DNA of 64,000 nucleotides. Origin: Clostridiaceae bacterium. GTDB taxonomy: Bacteria > Bacillota > Clostridia > Peptostreptococcales > Natronincolaceae. Below the pieces are notes generated by a model that had not been told where the DNA came from, made no database searches, and saw nothing but the letters and a program-made list of their open reading frames with translations. Below are positions 1 through 8,942 of the stretch, in pieces; position 1 is the stretch's first letter; the number at the start of each line of letters is the position of its first letter. The stretch lies in contig JAHDLO010000026.1 in NCBI GenBank assembly GCA_018432235.1, positions 124,001-188,000 on the forward strand, given 5' to 3'. The position numbers and the translations under genes are program-made.

Positions 1-4
1 AATC

Positions 5-943
5 ATGAGCAAAATTGCAAAAAACCTAACGGAGCTAATCGGAAACACACCCTTACTGGAGCTTGAGAATTACAATAAAGCAGCTGGCCTAGAGGCAAGC
101 CTTGTTGCAAAGCTGGAGAGCTTTAACCCTGCCAGCAGTGTGAAGGATAGAATTGGCTATGCCATGATTAAAGATGCAGAAGAGAAGGGTCTAATTACAA
201 AGGATACGACAATCATCGAACCCACCAGCGGTAATACTGGTATAGCTCTAGCCTACGTTGCGGCTGCAAAGGGATATAAGCTAGTATTAACTATGCCGGA
301 CACCATGAGTATAGAGAGAAGAAATCTTTTAAGTGCATTAGGGGCTGAGCTGGTGCTTACTCCCGGAGCTGAAGGCATGAAGGGTGCCATCAGAAGAGCG
401 GAGGAGCTGGCAGAGGAGCTTGAGGGACCAACCTTTATACCACAGCAATTTAACAATCCTGCAAATCCTGAGATACATAGGAAAACTACTGCTGAAGAAA
501 TCTGGAGAGATACTGACGGCAAAGTAGATATCTTTGTAGCAGGTGTAGGCACAGGTGGAACCGTAACCGGGGTAGGTGAGGTTCTAAAGGAAAAAAATCC
601 AAATATCAAGATAATTGCAGTGGAGCCAGTGGATTCCCCAGTGCTGTCTGGCGGTAATCCTGGACCCCATAAGATCCAGGGCATAGGCGCAGGCTTTGTG
701 CCCAGTGTATTAAATACCGGAATTATAGATGAAATTTTTAAGGTAGCCAATGAAGATGCCTTTGCTGTCTCAAGAAAGCTGGCCAAATCCGAAGGTCTGC
801 TGGTGGGTATCTCTTCAGGCGCTGCTGCTTATGCTGCAACAGAAATAGCTAAGAGAGCAGAGAATAAGGGTAAGCTGATAGTCGTTGTGTTCCCAGATAC
901 AGGCGAAAGATATTTATCTACAGTGTTGTATCAAGAGGCTTAA
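5..943 (+). CDS. cysK: Cysteine synthase A (O-acetylserine sulfhydrylase)
   Basis: Makes L-cysteine from O-acetylserine and sulfide using PLP in the cytoplasm. The 312 residues match the usual CysK length. The PLP lysine lies in NPASSVKDR (about K47), the phosphate/substrate loop TSGNTG follows at about 74-79, a glycine-rich GVGTGGT loop lies near 180, and SSGAA near 270. The start ATG is 4 bases from the window edge, so promoter and ribosome site are not visible. It is the only biosynthetic sulfur gene seen here; the sulfonate-type ABC genes a few kb downstream fit the same pathway. CysM or cystathionine beta-synthase-like members are the alternative, but the N-terminal IGNTPLLEL and the length favour CysK. 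Confidence 0.96.
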   Translation: MSKIAKNLTELIGNTPLLELENYNKAAGLEASLVAKLESFNPASSVKDRIGYAMIKDAEEKGLITKDTTIIEPTSGNTGIALAYVAAAKGYKLVLTMPDTMSIERRNLLSALGAELVLTPGAEGMKGAIRRAEELAEELEGPTFIPQQFNNPANPEIHRKTTAEEIWRDTDGKVDIFVAGVGTGGTVTGVGEVLKEKNPNIKIIAVEPVDSPVLSGGNPGPHKIQGIGAGFVPSVLNTGIIDEIFKVANEDAFAVSRKLAKSEGLLVGISSGAAAYAATEIAKRAENKGKLIVVVFPDTGERYLSTVLYQEA

Positions 944-1001
944 ATCAAACAACAGAGCAAAAGGGACTCTGCCGTTGCTAATGAAATACAAAGTGGCTGT
1001 C

Positions 1002-1092
1002 ATTGAACCGTCCTTGTAAATCGTATACCAAAAGGTTTGGCGTAGTGTAAAAGCTACGCCATTTTGTTGTGCAAAGAAAACACCGGTTCAAT
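1002..1092. repeat. Inverted repeat enclosing a small terminator-like hairpin
   Basis: ATTGAACCG (1002-1010) is repeated inverted as CGGTTCAAT (1084-1092). Between them GGCGTAG (1039-1045) pairs with CTACGCC (1054-1060), followed by ATTTTG, a weak terminator for cysK. The nine-base outer repeat could be the scar or end of a mobile element, because a decayed gene follows at once; that is inference. Confidence 0.4.
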
Positions 1093-1192
1093 CAGTGCTT
1101 TCAAATAAATTTCCAGAAGATATCCATCTGTTGTTATTACTTGGATGAACATATATAATATTACTGTATAAACAAAAAAAGGACGGTCAGAT

Positions 1193-1374
1193 ATGGATTA
1201 TATTTCTCTTCAGGAAGCCGCAAAAAAATGGGGCATATCTGAAGGCGTGTACAAAAGCTCTGTGAGGAAGAACGTATATCTGGTGTTGTTGTTGTTGTTT
1301 TAGCCGTATATGGTAGATACCACAATATGCTGAGAAGCCTAATGATGCACGGAGAAAAGAAAACTACATGGAAA
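1193..1374 (+). pseudogene. Remnant of a small helix-turn-helix protein gene
   Basis: Reading from ATG 1193 gives MDYISLQEAAKKWGISE, the start of a small DNA-binding protein family common in clostridial mobile regions (SLQEAxxKWGIS-RRVQKLC form). One base is missing after 1243: the next frame, from 1246, continues RVQKLCEEERISGV. A second shift lies in a run of GTT triplets at 1285-1299. The third frame then reads FSRIW, a TAG at 1314-1316, and IPQYAEKPNDARRK, again the expected tail. Two frameshifts plus one stop make it a pseudogene. Its 3' end runs into the ribosome site of the response regulator. The family assignment is from memory of the motif. Confidence 0.75.
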
Positions 1375-1386
1375 GAGGTGAGATAT

Positions 1387-2052
1387 ATGGCTGTTATTTT
1401 AGTGGCAGAGGATGAAAGAAGCATGCAGGATATTATTGTGGAATACATGAAACGCAGCGGTCATTCCTGCATTACAGCAGACGATGGGATAGAGGCCGTA
1501 ACCGTATTAAAAAACAATCCTGTCGATTTAGCGATTTTAGATATTATGATGCCTTATTTGGATGGTTTTTTAGTCTGCAAGCTGGCAAGGGAAATGAATA
1601 ATCTCCCTATCATATTTCTCACGGCAAAGGGGGATGAGGAGGACAAATTAAAGGGGTATGAATATGGCGCAGACGATTACATGACAAAGCCCTTCAGCCC
1701 AAAGCTATTGCTGGCAAAAGTAAATGCTTTACTACGTCGTTCCACCATGATAGCTTCACAAAACGCACTCTATGCCGGGGAGATCGTTCTGATTCCTTCA
1801 TCGCATATGGTCATTATTAACGGCGATGACGTTGAATTGACCCATAAAGAATTTGAAATGCTGTACTTCTTTATGAAAAACAAAAATCAAGTGTTTTCGC
1901 GGGCACAGCTTTTGAATCGTATTTGGGGATATGATTTTGAGGGAAATACCAGGACAGTAGACACCCATATAAAAACGCTGCGGCAGAAGCTAGGCGACGA
2001 GGGGCGGCGTATCGTAACCCTGATTCGCTCCGGCTATAAGTTTGAGGTGTGA
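1387..2052 (+). CDS. OmpR-family response regulator
   Basis: DNA-binding half of a two-component system. The receiver domain (residues about 3-115) has the acidic pair near E8/D9, the phospho-acceptor D52 in LDIMMP, T79 and K101 in TKPF. The C-terminal winged helix contains LTHKEFEMLYF and RTVDTHIKTLRQKLG. The open frame extends to 1327, but AGAGGTGAG just before ATG 1387 and the receiver-domain alignment favour 1387 (221 residues). The kinase gene follows by 1 base, then a membrane peptide and an ABC exporter, the usual layout of an envelope-stress or drug-responsive system in which this regulator would activate the exporter. Confidence 0.93.
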   Translation: MAVILVAEDERSMQDIIVEYMKRSGHSCITADDGIEAVTVLKNNPVDLAILDIMMPYLDGFLVCKLAREMNNLPIIFLTAKGDEEDKLKGYEYGADDYMTKPFSPKLLLAKVNALLRRSTMIASQNALYAGEIVLIPSSHMVIINGDDVELTHKEFEMLYFFMKNKNQVFSRAQLLNRIWGYDFEGNTRTVDTHIKTLRQKLGDEGRRIVTLIRSGYKFEV

Positions 2053-2053
2053 A

Positions 2054-3142
2054 ATGAAAAAAAAGAGTAGGATTTTTGGACTTGGAACAGTTAGAAAGAA
2101 AGTTTTTTTGCTTTCAAAATTGGTCGGCGGTATCATGATACTGTTTTATATAATGGCGGAAGAATTGCCGGTCAACGGGATTCTTGGATTTTGGATATGG
2201 TTCACACTGCTAATTATTGTTGTCACCGGGGTGGATGCAATGCTGGGACGCTTTATATCAAGGCCCCTCAATTCCATCAAGGATACGGCAGAAAAAATGG
2301 CGCAATTAGACTTTTCTGCATATTGCGATATAAAAACAAAAGATGAATTTGGCGAGTTAGCCCACAGCTTAAACATCATGTCTGCCAATCTTCAGGAGGC
2401 ACTTAGAAAGCTGGAAATAGCCAATACACAGCTTGAAAAAGACGTTGCACAGGAGCGCTTATTGCTGGCAGAAAGAAAAGAATTGGTTGATAGCTTGTCA
2501 CATGAGATGAAAACCCCTCTAGGCATTATACAGGCTTATACAGAAGGATTAAAGGATGAAAGGGACGACACAAAAAAACTGCAGTATATGGATGTAATCC
2601 TATCTGCAACAGAGCGCATGAACAGCATGATTGTATCTTTATTGGATTTATCTGCATTGGAATCGGGGGCAATAAAATTATCTGAAGAGCGATTTGATTT
2701 TATAGAGCTCGTTGAAACAGTTGCAGGGCGCTTACTTATAGATACACCAAACGCAAATTATCATTTCAGCTATGAATTACCCGCAGAAAAAATCTATATT
2801 TATGCCGACAAACACCGCATTGAACAAGTGCTTGATAATTTAATTGAAAACGCTAAAAAGAATGTAAGTACTGCCGGTGAAATACGGTTGGTTGTCTCTA
2901 AAGGAAAAAATATGCTTCGGTTTACTATATATAATCAAGGGAAATTGATACCTGAAAAAGACTTACCGAAAATATGGATGAAATTTTATCGCGGTGATAG
3001 TCCTCAAAGCAACAGTCGCAGCGGCTCCGGCTTGGGGCTTGCCATAGTGGCTCAAGTGCTGTCAATGTATAAAGCCGATTATGGCGTAAAAAACCTGCCG
3101 AAGGGAGTTGAATTTTCTTTTCAATTCCCAACGACAGCCTAA
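2054..3142 (+). CDS. Sensor histidine kinase with short extracytoplasmic loop
   Basis: Membrane sensor partner of the preceding regulator. Two membrane segments (about 17-34 and 42-62) are separated by a loop of only a few residues, then a HAMP-like linker (about 64-117), a coiled coil, the dimerisation/phosphotransfer box with H150 in SLSHEMKTPLG, and a HATPase domain ending in SGSGLGLAIV. Such tiny outside loops are typical of intramembrane-sensing kinases linked to ABC transporters; the HAMP region is less usual for them. A TTG at 2042 is in frame, but ATG 2054 has GAGGTG five bases upstream, inside the regulator's last codons, so translation is probably coupled. Confidence 0.92.
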   Translation: MKKKSRIFGLGTVRKKVFLLSKLVGGIMILFYIMAEELPVNGILGFWIWFTLLIIVVTGVDAMLGRFISRPLNSIKDTAEKMAQLDFSAYCDIKTKDEFGELAHSLNIMSANLQEALRKLEIANTQLEKDVAQERLLLAERKELVDSLSHEMKTPLGIIQAYTEGLKDERDDTKKLQYMDVILSATERMNSMIVSLLDLSALESGAIKLSEERFDFIELVETVAGRLLIDTPNANYHFSYELPAEKIYIYADKHRIEQVLDNLIENAKKNVSTAGEIRLVVSKGKNMLRFTIYNQGKLIPEKDLPKIWMKFYRGDSPQSNSRSGSGLGLAIVAQVLSMYKADYGVKNLPKGVEFSFQFPTTA

Positions 3143-3283
3143 TTTGAACCAATAGAAATGTCTTGCTTCCTGTCTTGGGGGGCAGGGCATTTTTTATTTC
3201 ACACCGATTTCACAGCAGCCACACTTCGATTTCAAAGCGTTTTTGTAAATTGATTATACCAACAAAAAAGGAGGATGATTTCT

Positions 3284-3436
3284 ATGTTCTTAGGATTGGC
3301 TTGGCACTGGTGGCTCCTTCTCATTGTCCTGTTGCTTATATCCATACCATTTAAGCTCAAGTTTATAAAGTGGTGGGAAAAGCGCCAGCGAAGCAAAAAA
3401 AGCAGCAAAAAAGACAAGTGGGGCGAGGATGTATGA
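3284..3436 (+). CDS. 50-residue single-span membrane peptide coupled to ABC ATPase
   Basis: ATG 3284 is preceded by a strong AAGGAGG at the right distance and encodes 50 residues: a Trp-rich hydrophobic helix (about 3-22, including AWHWWLLLIVLLL) followed by a very basic tail rich in KWWEKRQRSKK. Its TGA overlaps the ATG of the ATP-binding protein (ATGA arrangement), which implies translational coupling. I do not recognise a family; by position it could be a transporter-associated or sensor-associated small protein. The ribosome site, composition and coupling make it a real gene. Confidence 0.75.
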   Translation: MFLGLAWHWWLLLIVLLLISIPFKLKFIKWWEKRQRSKKSSKKDKWGEDV

Positions 3437-4278
3437 TAAAAGTTAAGGACTTAACCTTTTCTTATCAGAAGAACAAGGAAATTTTACATGGACTGACTTT
3501 TTCGGTTTCCGATGGCGAGATTTTTGGATTTTTAGGACCAAACGGCTCCGGTAAATCGACAACTCAGAAAATCTTGACAGGCATACTAAGCGGACATGAG
3601 GGAGAAGTGGAGATTTTCAATCAGTCCGCCACTGTTAACTTAAAAGAGTTTAAAGAAAAAATCGGTGTATTGTTTGAGTTTCCGTATCTCTATAGCAATT
3701 TAAGTGCACTGGATAATTTAAAGTATTTTGCTTCATTTTATCCTGTGAAAAATCGTCGTGACATCTATGAGTTGTTAGAAATGCTGGATTTCAAAAAGGA
3801 TTATCTGAAAAAGCCTGTTGCCTCATACTCAAAAGGCATGCGTCAACGTGTTAGTATGGCGAGGGCACTTCTCAACAATCCACAGCTTTTGTTTTTAGAC
3901 GAACCCACCAGTGGACTTGATCCGTCGGGTGCGGTGCTGTTCCGAAAAATTATCGAGGAAGAAAAGAAAAAAGGGACTACTGTATTTTTAACCACCCATA
4001 ACATGGTGGATGCTGATTTACTGTGTGACCGGGTGGCCTTTATTGCAGATGGGGAGATCAAGGCGTTGGATACGCCGAAGCGGCTTAAAGAGAAAAACAG
4101 CAATCATCAAGTGGAAATCGATTATCTGTATCTAGGAAAGCATACCACCGCAACATTGGAGATGACTGAATTCAATGGGGGTATCCCGTTTCCGTATGAG
4201 GAGATTATCAGCATCCATTCAAAAGAGCCGACTTTGGAGGATATGTTTATCCATTATACAGGGAGGGGGTTAACTTAA
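3433..4278 (+). CDS. ABC-2 type exporter ATP-binding protein
   Basis: Energises export by the two permeases encoded next. Walker A is GPNGSGKSTT (about 35-44), the signature is SYSKGMRQR, Walker B is LLFLDEPTSGLDP, and the H-loop is TTHNM. The 281-residue length and the C-terminal EPTLEDMFIHYTGR are typical of ABC-2 exporters for drugs or peptides. An in-frame ATG at 3370 lies inside the upstream small gene; ATG 3433 overlaps that gene's stop. The downstream permease starts within this gene's TAA (TAATG). It closely resembles the ATPase at 35719, and both recall systems annotated as fluoroquinolone exporters, but the substrate cannot be read from sequence. Confidence 0.93.
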   Translation: MIKVKDLTFSYQKNKEILHGLTFSVSDGEIFGFLGPNGSGKSTTQKILTGILSGHEGEVEIFNQSATVNLKEFKEKIGVLFEFPYLYSNLSALDNLKYFASFYPVKNRRDIYELLEMLDFKKDYLKKPVASYSKGMRQRVSMARALLNNPQLLFLDEPTSGLDPSGAVLFRKIIEEEKKKGTTVFLTTHNMVDADLLCDRVAFIADGEIKALDTPKRLKEKNSNHQVEIDYLYLGKHTTATLEMTEFNGGIPFPYEEIISIHSKEPTLEDMFIHYTGRGLT

Positions 4279-5270
4279 TGCGGCGTAGTTTCCCCTCCAT
4301 ATTAATAAAAGATTTCAAACTGATGCTGTCAAGCAGGTTCCTTTTCCTTGCTCTCGGTTCTCTTATTCTGTACTCCTGCTATATCAACTTTATCTATATC
4401 AAGCTAGACCAGGACATTTACCCAGTTTATCTTTACGACCCAATGAAAACTCAGATCGGAGTATCTTCTGAAGTCATACGGGTTGATACCTTAGAAGATT
4501 TACAGGCACAATGCGCCGATGGGCATTCCGTTGGGATCGATGTTTCCAGCAATGAGCCAGAAGTTATCATGGTCACATCGGGTATAACCAGTACCGATTA
4601 TTTTCGTGCTGCCTATGCGCTTTCCCTGCTGTCACCGGAGAGCAGCTACACAGCGGAGCTTATAGGGCAAAATGATAAAGAAATGAAAAATCGACGGGAA
4701 ATCACCAGTGAATTCTTATTTTTTGAACTGGCTGCGGTTGGCTTTTTAGGGTTGGCATCTATACTATTTAAGGAAAAGCAGATGGGAGTCATTCGTGTAC
4801 ATGGTATACTCCCTGTAAATAAGTCTGCCTTTATCATTTCAAAGCTATGTCTATTCCTGCTATCCGATCTCGTTTTTACCGGCTTACTCACTGTTATAAA
4901 TCTTGGCGTATCGGCCGGGTTAAATGTGTTACCTGCTGTTTTAATTCAAGCTGGAATACTGTCCTTAATTATGGCTCTGGTAGGTTTTTTCTGTGCTGTA
5001 CAACTGCCGGACTTCAAGCAATTTTCTTTGCTGTATCTTGTGCTTGCAATCTTTATTACTACGCCTGTATTCATAGTAGGGCAGACAAGCATTGATTGGA
5101 ATTGGATAAATTTTCATCCCATGTATCACCTGTTTATGGGAATGAAAAACGCATATTTTGCGACCTCGTCCGCTGGTGGCAGTTATTATTTAGCCTGTGG
5201 GTTGGCAATCGTATTGCTGTTCCTGCTGGTACACTGGGCGCTTACTGGTGAGATGGCAAAGGAGGGATAG
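4278..5270 (+). CDS. ABC-2 exporter permease 1
   Basis: A 330-residue integral membrane protein. One membrane helix near the N-terminus (about 15-37) is followed by an extracytoplasmic region of roughly 100 residues and then five or six helices from about 150 onwards, the usual ABC-2 permease shape. A charged FKEKQMGVIRVHGILPV stretch sits between helices, as in other ABC-2 permeases. It overlaps the ATPase stop by one base and is followed within 1 base by permease 2, so the pair probably forms a heterodimer with the ATPase. Confidence 0.85.
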   Translation: MRRSFPSILIKDFKLMLSSRFLFLALGSLILYSCYINFIYIKLDQDIYPVYLYDPMKTQIGVSSEVIRVDTLEDLQAQCADGHSVGIDVSSNEPEVIMVTSGITSTDYFRAAYALSLLSPESSYTAELIGQNDKEMKNRREITSEFLFFELAAVGFLGLASILFKEKQMGVIRVHGILPVNKSAFIISKLCLFLLSDLVFTGLLTVINLGVSAGLNVLPAVLIQAGILSLIMALVGFFCAVQLPDFKQFSLLYLVLAIFITTPVFIVGQTSIDWNWINFHPMYHLFMGMKNAYFATSSAGGSYYLACGLAIVLLFLLVHWALTGEMAKEG

Positions 5271-5271
5271 C

Positions 5272-6282
5272 GTGAAAGGTATTAAATATCAACTTAAAAA
5301 CATACGCAGGGATAAAATGTGTATCCTTTCATTTTTGTTGCCTGTAATCGTGGGCTTAGCGATTAACATGCTTTCAGGAATGAGCTTTTATTCTTTAAGT
5401 GAAACATCCTTTGGTATCGTGAAAAGTGATCTTTCCCATCAGACTATGGCGTGGCTGCAAAGCAATGGAAGGGTGGTGGCGTTTAAAAATGTGGACGAAC
5501 TAAAAGCTGCCGTACTTGATCCTGCTTCTCAAATGATTGGCGTTCTCCGGGATGAAAACGGAATAAAAACATTCTTGTCCGGCGATGAACTGCAAATGAA
5601 CATGATTATCGGGAACACACTGCCAAAGCTTTATGCTGAACGTGACGCAGTAGCAGCCTCCAAAATAACAGTTATCCCCACCGCCAATAGCAACGAGGGG
5701 ATGAAATCGCTGCTGATTGCCATAACTATAGTTACAGCTATGTTTATGGGCTGTACATTCAACGCCATGAGTATGATCGGAGAAAAGGAGGATGGTATAG
5801 CTTTAATCAATGAAGTGCTGCCTATGACAAGAAAGGATTTTATTGTGCAAAAAGTTTTTTTAGGGTTTAGTGGTGGCCTTTTGTCTACCGCACTAACCGC
5901 TTTCGCCTGCATGCGTGTTGAGGCAGAACATATCCTTCCGTTGTTGCTAATTATTATGCTGTCCGCTTTTATTGCTGCATTGGCTGGTTTGTTTATTGGG
6001 CATTTTGCAAATGGTCTGATGGGAGGCATCACTTACATCAAAATCGTAATGATTTTATTCCTATCTCCCCCAATCCTATTCTACTTGGTAGTTCCGGCAG
6101 GCAGCACCCTACATTTACTATCGTATCTTCTGCCCTCCAGCGTGACTTTCTATGGGCTGATGGATATGTTAAACGGACAGATGCAAAATATCGGAATAAG
6201 TATTATCGTATTGTTGACCCATTGCATTATATGGCTCTTATTGTTCTGTATTGTTTCAAAAAGAGGATTGCGAAGGGCATGA
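5272..6282 (+). CDS. ABC-2 exporter permease 2
   Basis: Second permease of the cassette, 336 residues from GTG 5272, which has AAAGGAGGG eight bases upstream overlapping the previous stop. Same layout as its neighbour: an N-terminal helix, a soluble outer region to about 140, then about six helices, with EKEDGIALINEVLPMTRKDF as the cytoplasmic coupling stretch. The open frame extends to 5197 inside permease 1, but that part reads as noise. Last gene of the cassette; no clear terminator follows, only about 100 bases before a decayed gene on the other strand. Confidence 0.85.
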   Translation: MKGIKYQLKNIRRDKMCILSFLLPVIVGLAINMLSGMSFYSLSETSFGIVKSDLSHQTMAWLQSNGRVVAFKNVDELKAAVLDPASQMIGVLRDENGIKTFLSGDELQMNMIIGNTLPKLYAERDAVAASKITVIPTANSNEGMKSLLIAITIVTAMFMGCTFNAMSMIGEKEDGIALINEVLPMTRKDFIVQKVFLGFSGGLLSTALTAFACMRVEAEHILPLLLIIMLSAFIAALAGLFIGHFANGLMGGITYIKIVMILFLSPPILFYLVVPAGSTLHLLSYLLPSSVTFYGLMDMLNGQMQNIGISIIVLLTHCIIWLLLFCIVSKRGLRRA

Positions 6283-6383
6283 TTAGTTTAGTCTGCCCTT
6301 TTAACCTATGAAGTAAAGGCGATGATATGCCCTCTAAAAGCAGCTGACCAATTGGCAGCTTAGTTTATAGGTATTTCTATGCA

Positions 6384-6731
6384 TTATTCAGATGGATTAG
6401 GCGTAGACCTTATCCTATCCTTATTTGTGGGAATGCCGTTAACTACTTTTTGCCACTGGCCATTCTGGTATATTTCATACTGCTCAAAAGCACAAGGCAA
6501 TCCCTTTGCAGTAGTTATGTCACTGCTGTCCATAAGCTGAAAATGCAAATGTGGTCCAAAGGAATTGCCTGAATGACCCACTCGGCCAATAACCTCACCT
6601 TTTTTTATGCTCTGGCCAACTTTTACCTGAATAGACCCTGTTTGAAGATGGACAAAGGCAGCGTTTAATGTCGTCGTGCCCTTCTTGATAGGCGCAGCAT
6701 TCCGCTGTCTGCTGTGGATTATAGATATCAT
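6384..6731 (-). pseudogene. C-terminal fragment of an M23 (LytM) peptidase
   Basis: Residues about 27-75 are the end of an M23 metallopeptidase: FVHLQTGSIQVKVGQ, KKGEVIGRVGHSGNS and the zinc motif PHLHFQ. The first zinc-binding HxxxD half and the rest of the N-terminus are missing; the first 23 residues (up to PIKKGTT) do not belong to the fold. It is probably a decayed cell-wall hydrolase gene. No convincing ribosome site precedes it. It borders the two-component/ABC cassette on one side, as the HTH remnant does on the other. Confidence 0.65.
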
Positions 6732-6794
6732 CCTATGAGAACAGATAAAGCAGTAACAACCCCATTTCGCAGGAAAAACTGAATTTTCCTACGA

Positions 6795-6834
6795 CATAAA
6801 ACAAGCGTATACCTCATTTGAAGGATACGCTTGT
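6795..6834 (-). terminator. Terminator of the minus-strand ABC importer genes
   Basis: ACAAGCGTAT (6801-6810) pairs with ATACGCTTGT (6825-6834). On the minus strand the hairpin is followed by TTTATG. It lies about 80 bases past the end of the ATP-binding gene. Confidence 0.65.
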
Positions 6835-6914
6835 ATCAGGTTTTACTTGGTGGTGTCTATAATAGATACCGTCTTATGCAGGACTGAGGTCGACAATCTA
6901 CTTTTTCATGGTGC

Positions 6915-7736
6915 TTATAAATTATAGGTCAGATCGGTATAATCACTTTCAGCAAAATGCAGGGTCTCCAATATCCTTGAGCGGAGCCTGAAGAAATCAG
7001 GGTGATTTCTTGGCCTAGGCCTGCCCATAGGAATATCGATAATTTCTTGTATTTTACCTGGTCTAGGGGACATCACCACCACCCTGTCACTGAGATATAT
7101 GGCCTCATCCACGTCGTGGGTCACCATGATCATGGTGGTTCTTCTGCTTTTCCATATGCTTAAAATTTCATCCTGCATATGCATTCTGGTAAAGGCATCT
7201 AAAGCGCCCAAAGGCTCATCCAGCAGTAGGACTCTGGGTTTATTTATCAAGGCCCTTGCCAAGGCCACCCTTTGGGCCATGCCGCCGGAAAGCTGGTGGG
7301 GAAAGGCGTTTTTAAAGCCCTCAAGGCCAATCATGCTGATAAGGGCATCTACCTCTCCTTCATTTCCCTTTAGTATTTTTCGTGCCACCAGTCCGACAGA
7401 AATATTTTTTTGAACCGTAAGCCAGGGAAACAGGGTAGGGTCCTGAAACACCAAGCCCCTTAAATAGCTGGGACCCTTTATGACGTCACCATCTAATGAA
7501 ATATGACCACTGTCAGGCTGATCTAGCCCTGCGATAAGTCTCAGTAAAGTAGACTTACCGCAACCACTGGGGCCAATTAGGGTAATGAACTCGCCACCCT
7601 TAATTTTCAGGTTGATGTCATGCAAAGCATGAATTTCTGTTTCTTCCTGAGAGGAGAAGCGCCTGTCGATGCCTACGATATCGATGACACCAGATGTTAA
7701 AGAGCTACTGCCATCAGTAGAAGCATAGCCTACCAT
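6915..7736 (-). CDS. ABC importer ATP-binding protein, sulfonate/nitrate/taurine type
   Basis: ATPase of a SsuB/TauB/NrtD-like importer, 273 residues. Walker A GPSGCGKSTL, Q-loop VFQDPTLFPWLTV, signature QLSGGMAQRVALARAL, Walker B VLLLDEPLGALD and H-loop THDVDEA are intact. The PWLTV after the Q-loop and the tail PRPRNHPDF are typical of this subfamily. Its ATG overlaps the end of the permease gene by 7 bases. Sulfonate or another sulfur compound is the likeliest substrate from the context (cysK, DUF2292), but nitrate-like or aromatic substrates cannot be excluded. Confidence 0.93.
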   Translation of the reverse strand: MVGYASTDGSSSLTSGVIDIVGIDRRFSSQEETEIHALHDINLKIKGGEFITLIGPSGCGKSTLLRLIAGLDQPDSGHISLDGDVIKGPSYLRGLVFQDPTLFPWLTVQKNISVGLVARKILKGNEGEVDALISMIGLEGFKNAFPHQLSGGMAQRVALARALINKPRVLLLDEPLGALDAFTRMHMQDEILSIWKSRRTTMIMVTHDVDEAIYLSDRVVVMSPRPGKIQEIIDIPMGRPRPRNHPDFFRLRSRILETLHFAESDYTDLTYNL

Positions 7737-8704
7737 TTTATCAACCCCTTTTGCCAGATTAAAACCTTGTCCCTCAGCTTAAAGAGCAGCTTGATAAGGT
7801 TACTGAATATGATTGCAATAATGATTAAAACCGCATATACCTTTGCATATTCTGCCCAGCTGGTGGCCCAAGTAATGTACCAGCCTAAGCCGGCCTTAAC
7901 CCCCATCATTTCCGCCACTATAAGGGATATAAAGGATGCACTGGTGGCCTGCCAAAGGCCGATGAAGATGCTGGGAAAGGCAGCTGGTATCGCTACCCGA
8001 AGGATTAAAAAGGGTTCGTTGGCCCCTAAGGTGCTGGCCACCTCAAAATAACTGTTTCTAACGCTGCTGATACCTGAAAAAGTCATTATTGTTACTGGAA
8101 ACCACACAGCCAAAGCGATAATGAAGACACTTCCCATAAAGCTGGTTGGAAATACCACCATGGCTATCGGGATCCATGTTACAGCAGGAACAGGACCGAT
8201 AATTCTTATAAAGGGCATAACCCAGTAGCGGCAGCTTTTCCACCAGCCCAGGAGGATGCCTGCAACAAAGCCTAGCGAAGCACCAATCAAATAGCCTAGT
8301 ATCAGTAGCCGCATAGAGTGGAAAACACTGATGCCCAAGGTCCTCCAATCTGTTAGAAATATGTTCAATACTCTGTCGGGGGCTGGGAAATAAGGTAAGG
8401 GCAAAAGGAATAGCTTCAAAGTAACCGTATCCCAAAGAGAAAAAAGAAACACAAATAATGCTAAAAGTGGTGAGTTGCCAGTAAGTACCTCTCTTATTTT
8501 TGTGTTTCTGTGGGAAAGTATTAATATCACTGTATAAGCTGCTAAAAATAGCAGCAGCAGGGTCAAGTAGATGCTTTTTGCTTTAAACACCTGCTTATTA
8601 GGTAGTGCTAAATGTAAAATGATTGCAGCCACAAGAAAAACCAAAGGGACCACATTTTTTAGGTCTTTGTTTTTTGAAATACTTAAGTAGTCTAAGTTGA
8701 ACAA
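7730..8704 (-). CDS. ABC importer permease, SsuC/TauC-like with extra N-terminal helices
   Basis: The C-terminal two thirds (about 110-320) is a binding-protein-dependent permease domain with the EAA-type coupling loop EVASTLGANEPFLILRVAIPAA. Before it, about 90 residues hold three additional hydrophobic helices (about 15-33, 43-61, 78-98), longer than the usual 250-residue SsuC. The start is TTG 8704 with GAGGTG seven bases upstream. It is translated together with the overlapping ATPase. The matching binding protein is probably the one encoded at 10184, on the other strand. Confidence 0.9.
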   Translation of the reverse strand: MFNLDYLSISKNKDLKNVVPLVFLVAAIILHLALPNKQVFKAKSIYLTLLLLFLAAYTVILILSHRNTKIREVLTGNSPLLALFVFLFSLWDTVTLKLFLLPLPYFPAPDRVLNIFLTDWRTLGISVFHSMRLLILGYLIGASLGFVAGILLGWWKSCRYWVMPFIRIIGPVPAVTWIPIAMVVFPTSFMGSVFIIALAVWFPVTIMTFSGISSVRNSYFEVASTLGANEPFLILRVAIPAAFPSIFIGLWQATSASFISLIVAEMMGVKAGLGWYITWATSWAEYAKVYAVLIIIAIIFSNLIKLLFKLRDKVLIWQKGLIKW

Positions 8705-8728
8705 AATATCACCTCATTATAATAATAC

Positions 8729-8752
8729 ATACTAAACCGATAGGATATATTA
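8729..8752. promoter_or_regulatory. Recurrent sulfur-region motif, copy 1
   Basis: ACTAAACCGATAGGAT lies about 30 bases upstream of the minus-strand permease start. Two similar copies precede the plus-strand units at 8943 and 10184. In this copy the gene reads away in the other direction, as expected for an operator. The CCTAT/ATAGG half resembles, from memory, sites bound by the Rrf2-family cysteine regulator CymR; this is unverified. Confidence 0.5.
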
Positions 8753-8903
8753 GAATTAATTTTATTGTCCAACATAGACTTTGTCAATAACTATTTATAA
8801 AAATACAGAAAATTATTATATTTCTTGACAGATAAAAATATATTTTATAAAATCATCTAAACATACGCTTAGAGGATGTGCTATTTTTTTATTTGAAATA
8901 CCG

Positions 8904-8926
8904 AGTATACAGATAGGAATAATATG
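8904..8926 (+). promoter_or_regulatory. Recurrent sulfur-region motif, copy 2
   Basis: AGTATACAGATAGGAATAAT lies 17 bases before the start of the gene at 8943. It shares GATAGGAAT and the following AT-rich bases with copy 3 at 10034 and overlaps a possible -10 (TATACA). Confidence 0.5.
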
Positions 8927-8942
8927 AAAGAGGGGGGAATCT

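Noticed and set aside
1327..1386. Upstream in-frame start of the response regulator
   Set aside because: This segment is the end of the HTH pseudogene; ATG 1387 has the ribosome site and begins the receiver domain.
3433..6282. Naming the exporters as fluoroquinolone transporters
   Set aside because: The resemblance is to an annotation remembered from related systems; substrate cannot be deduced from the sequence.
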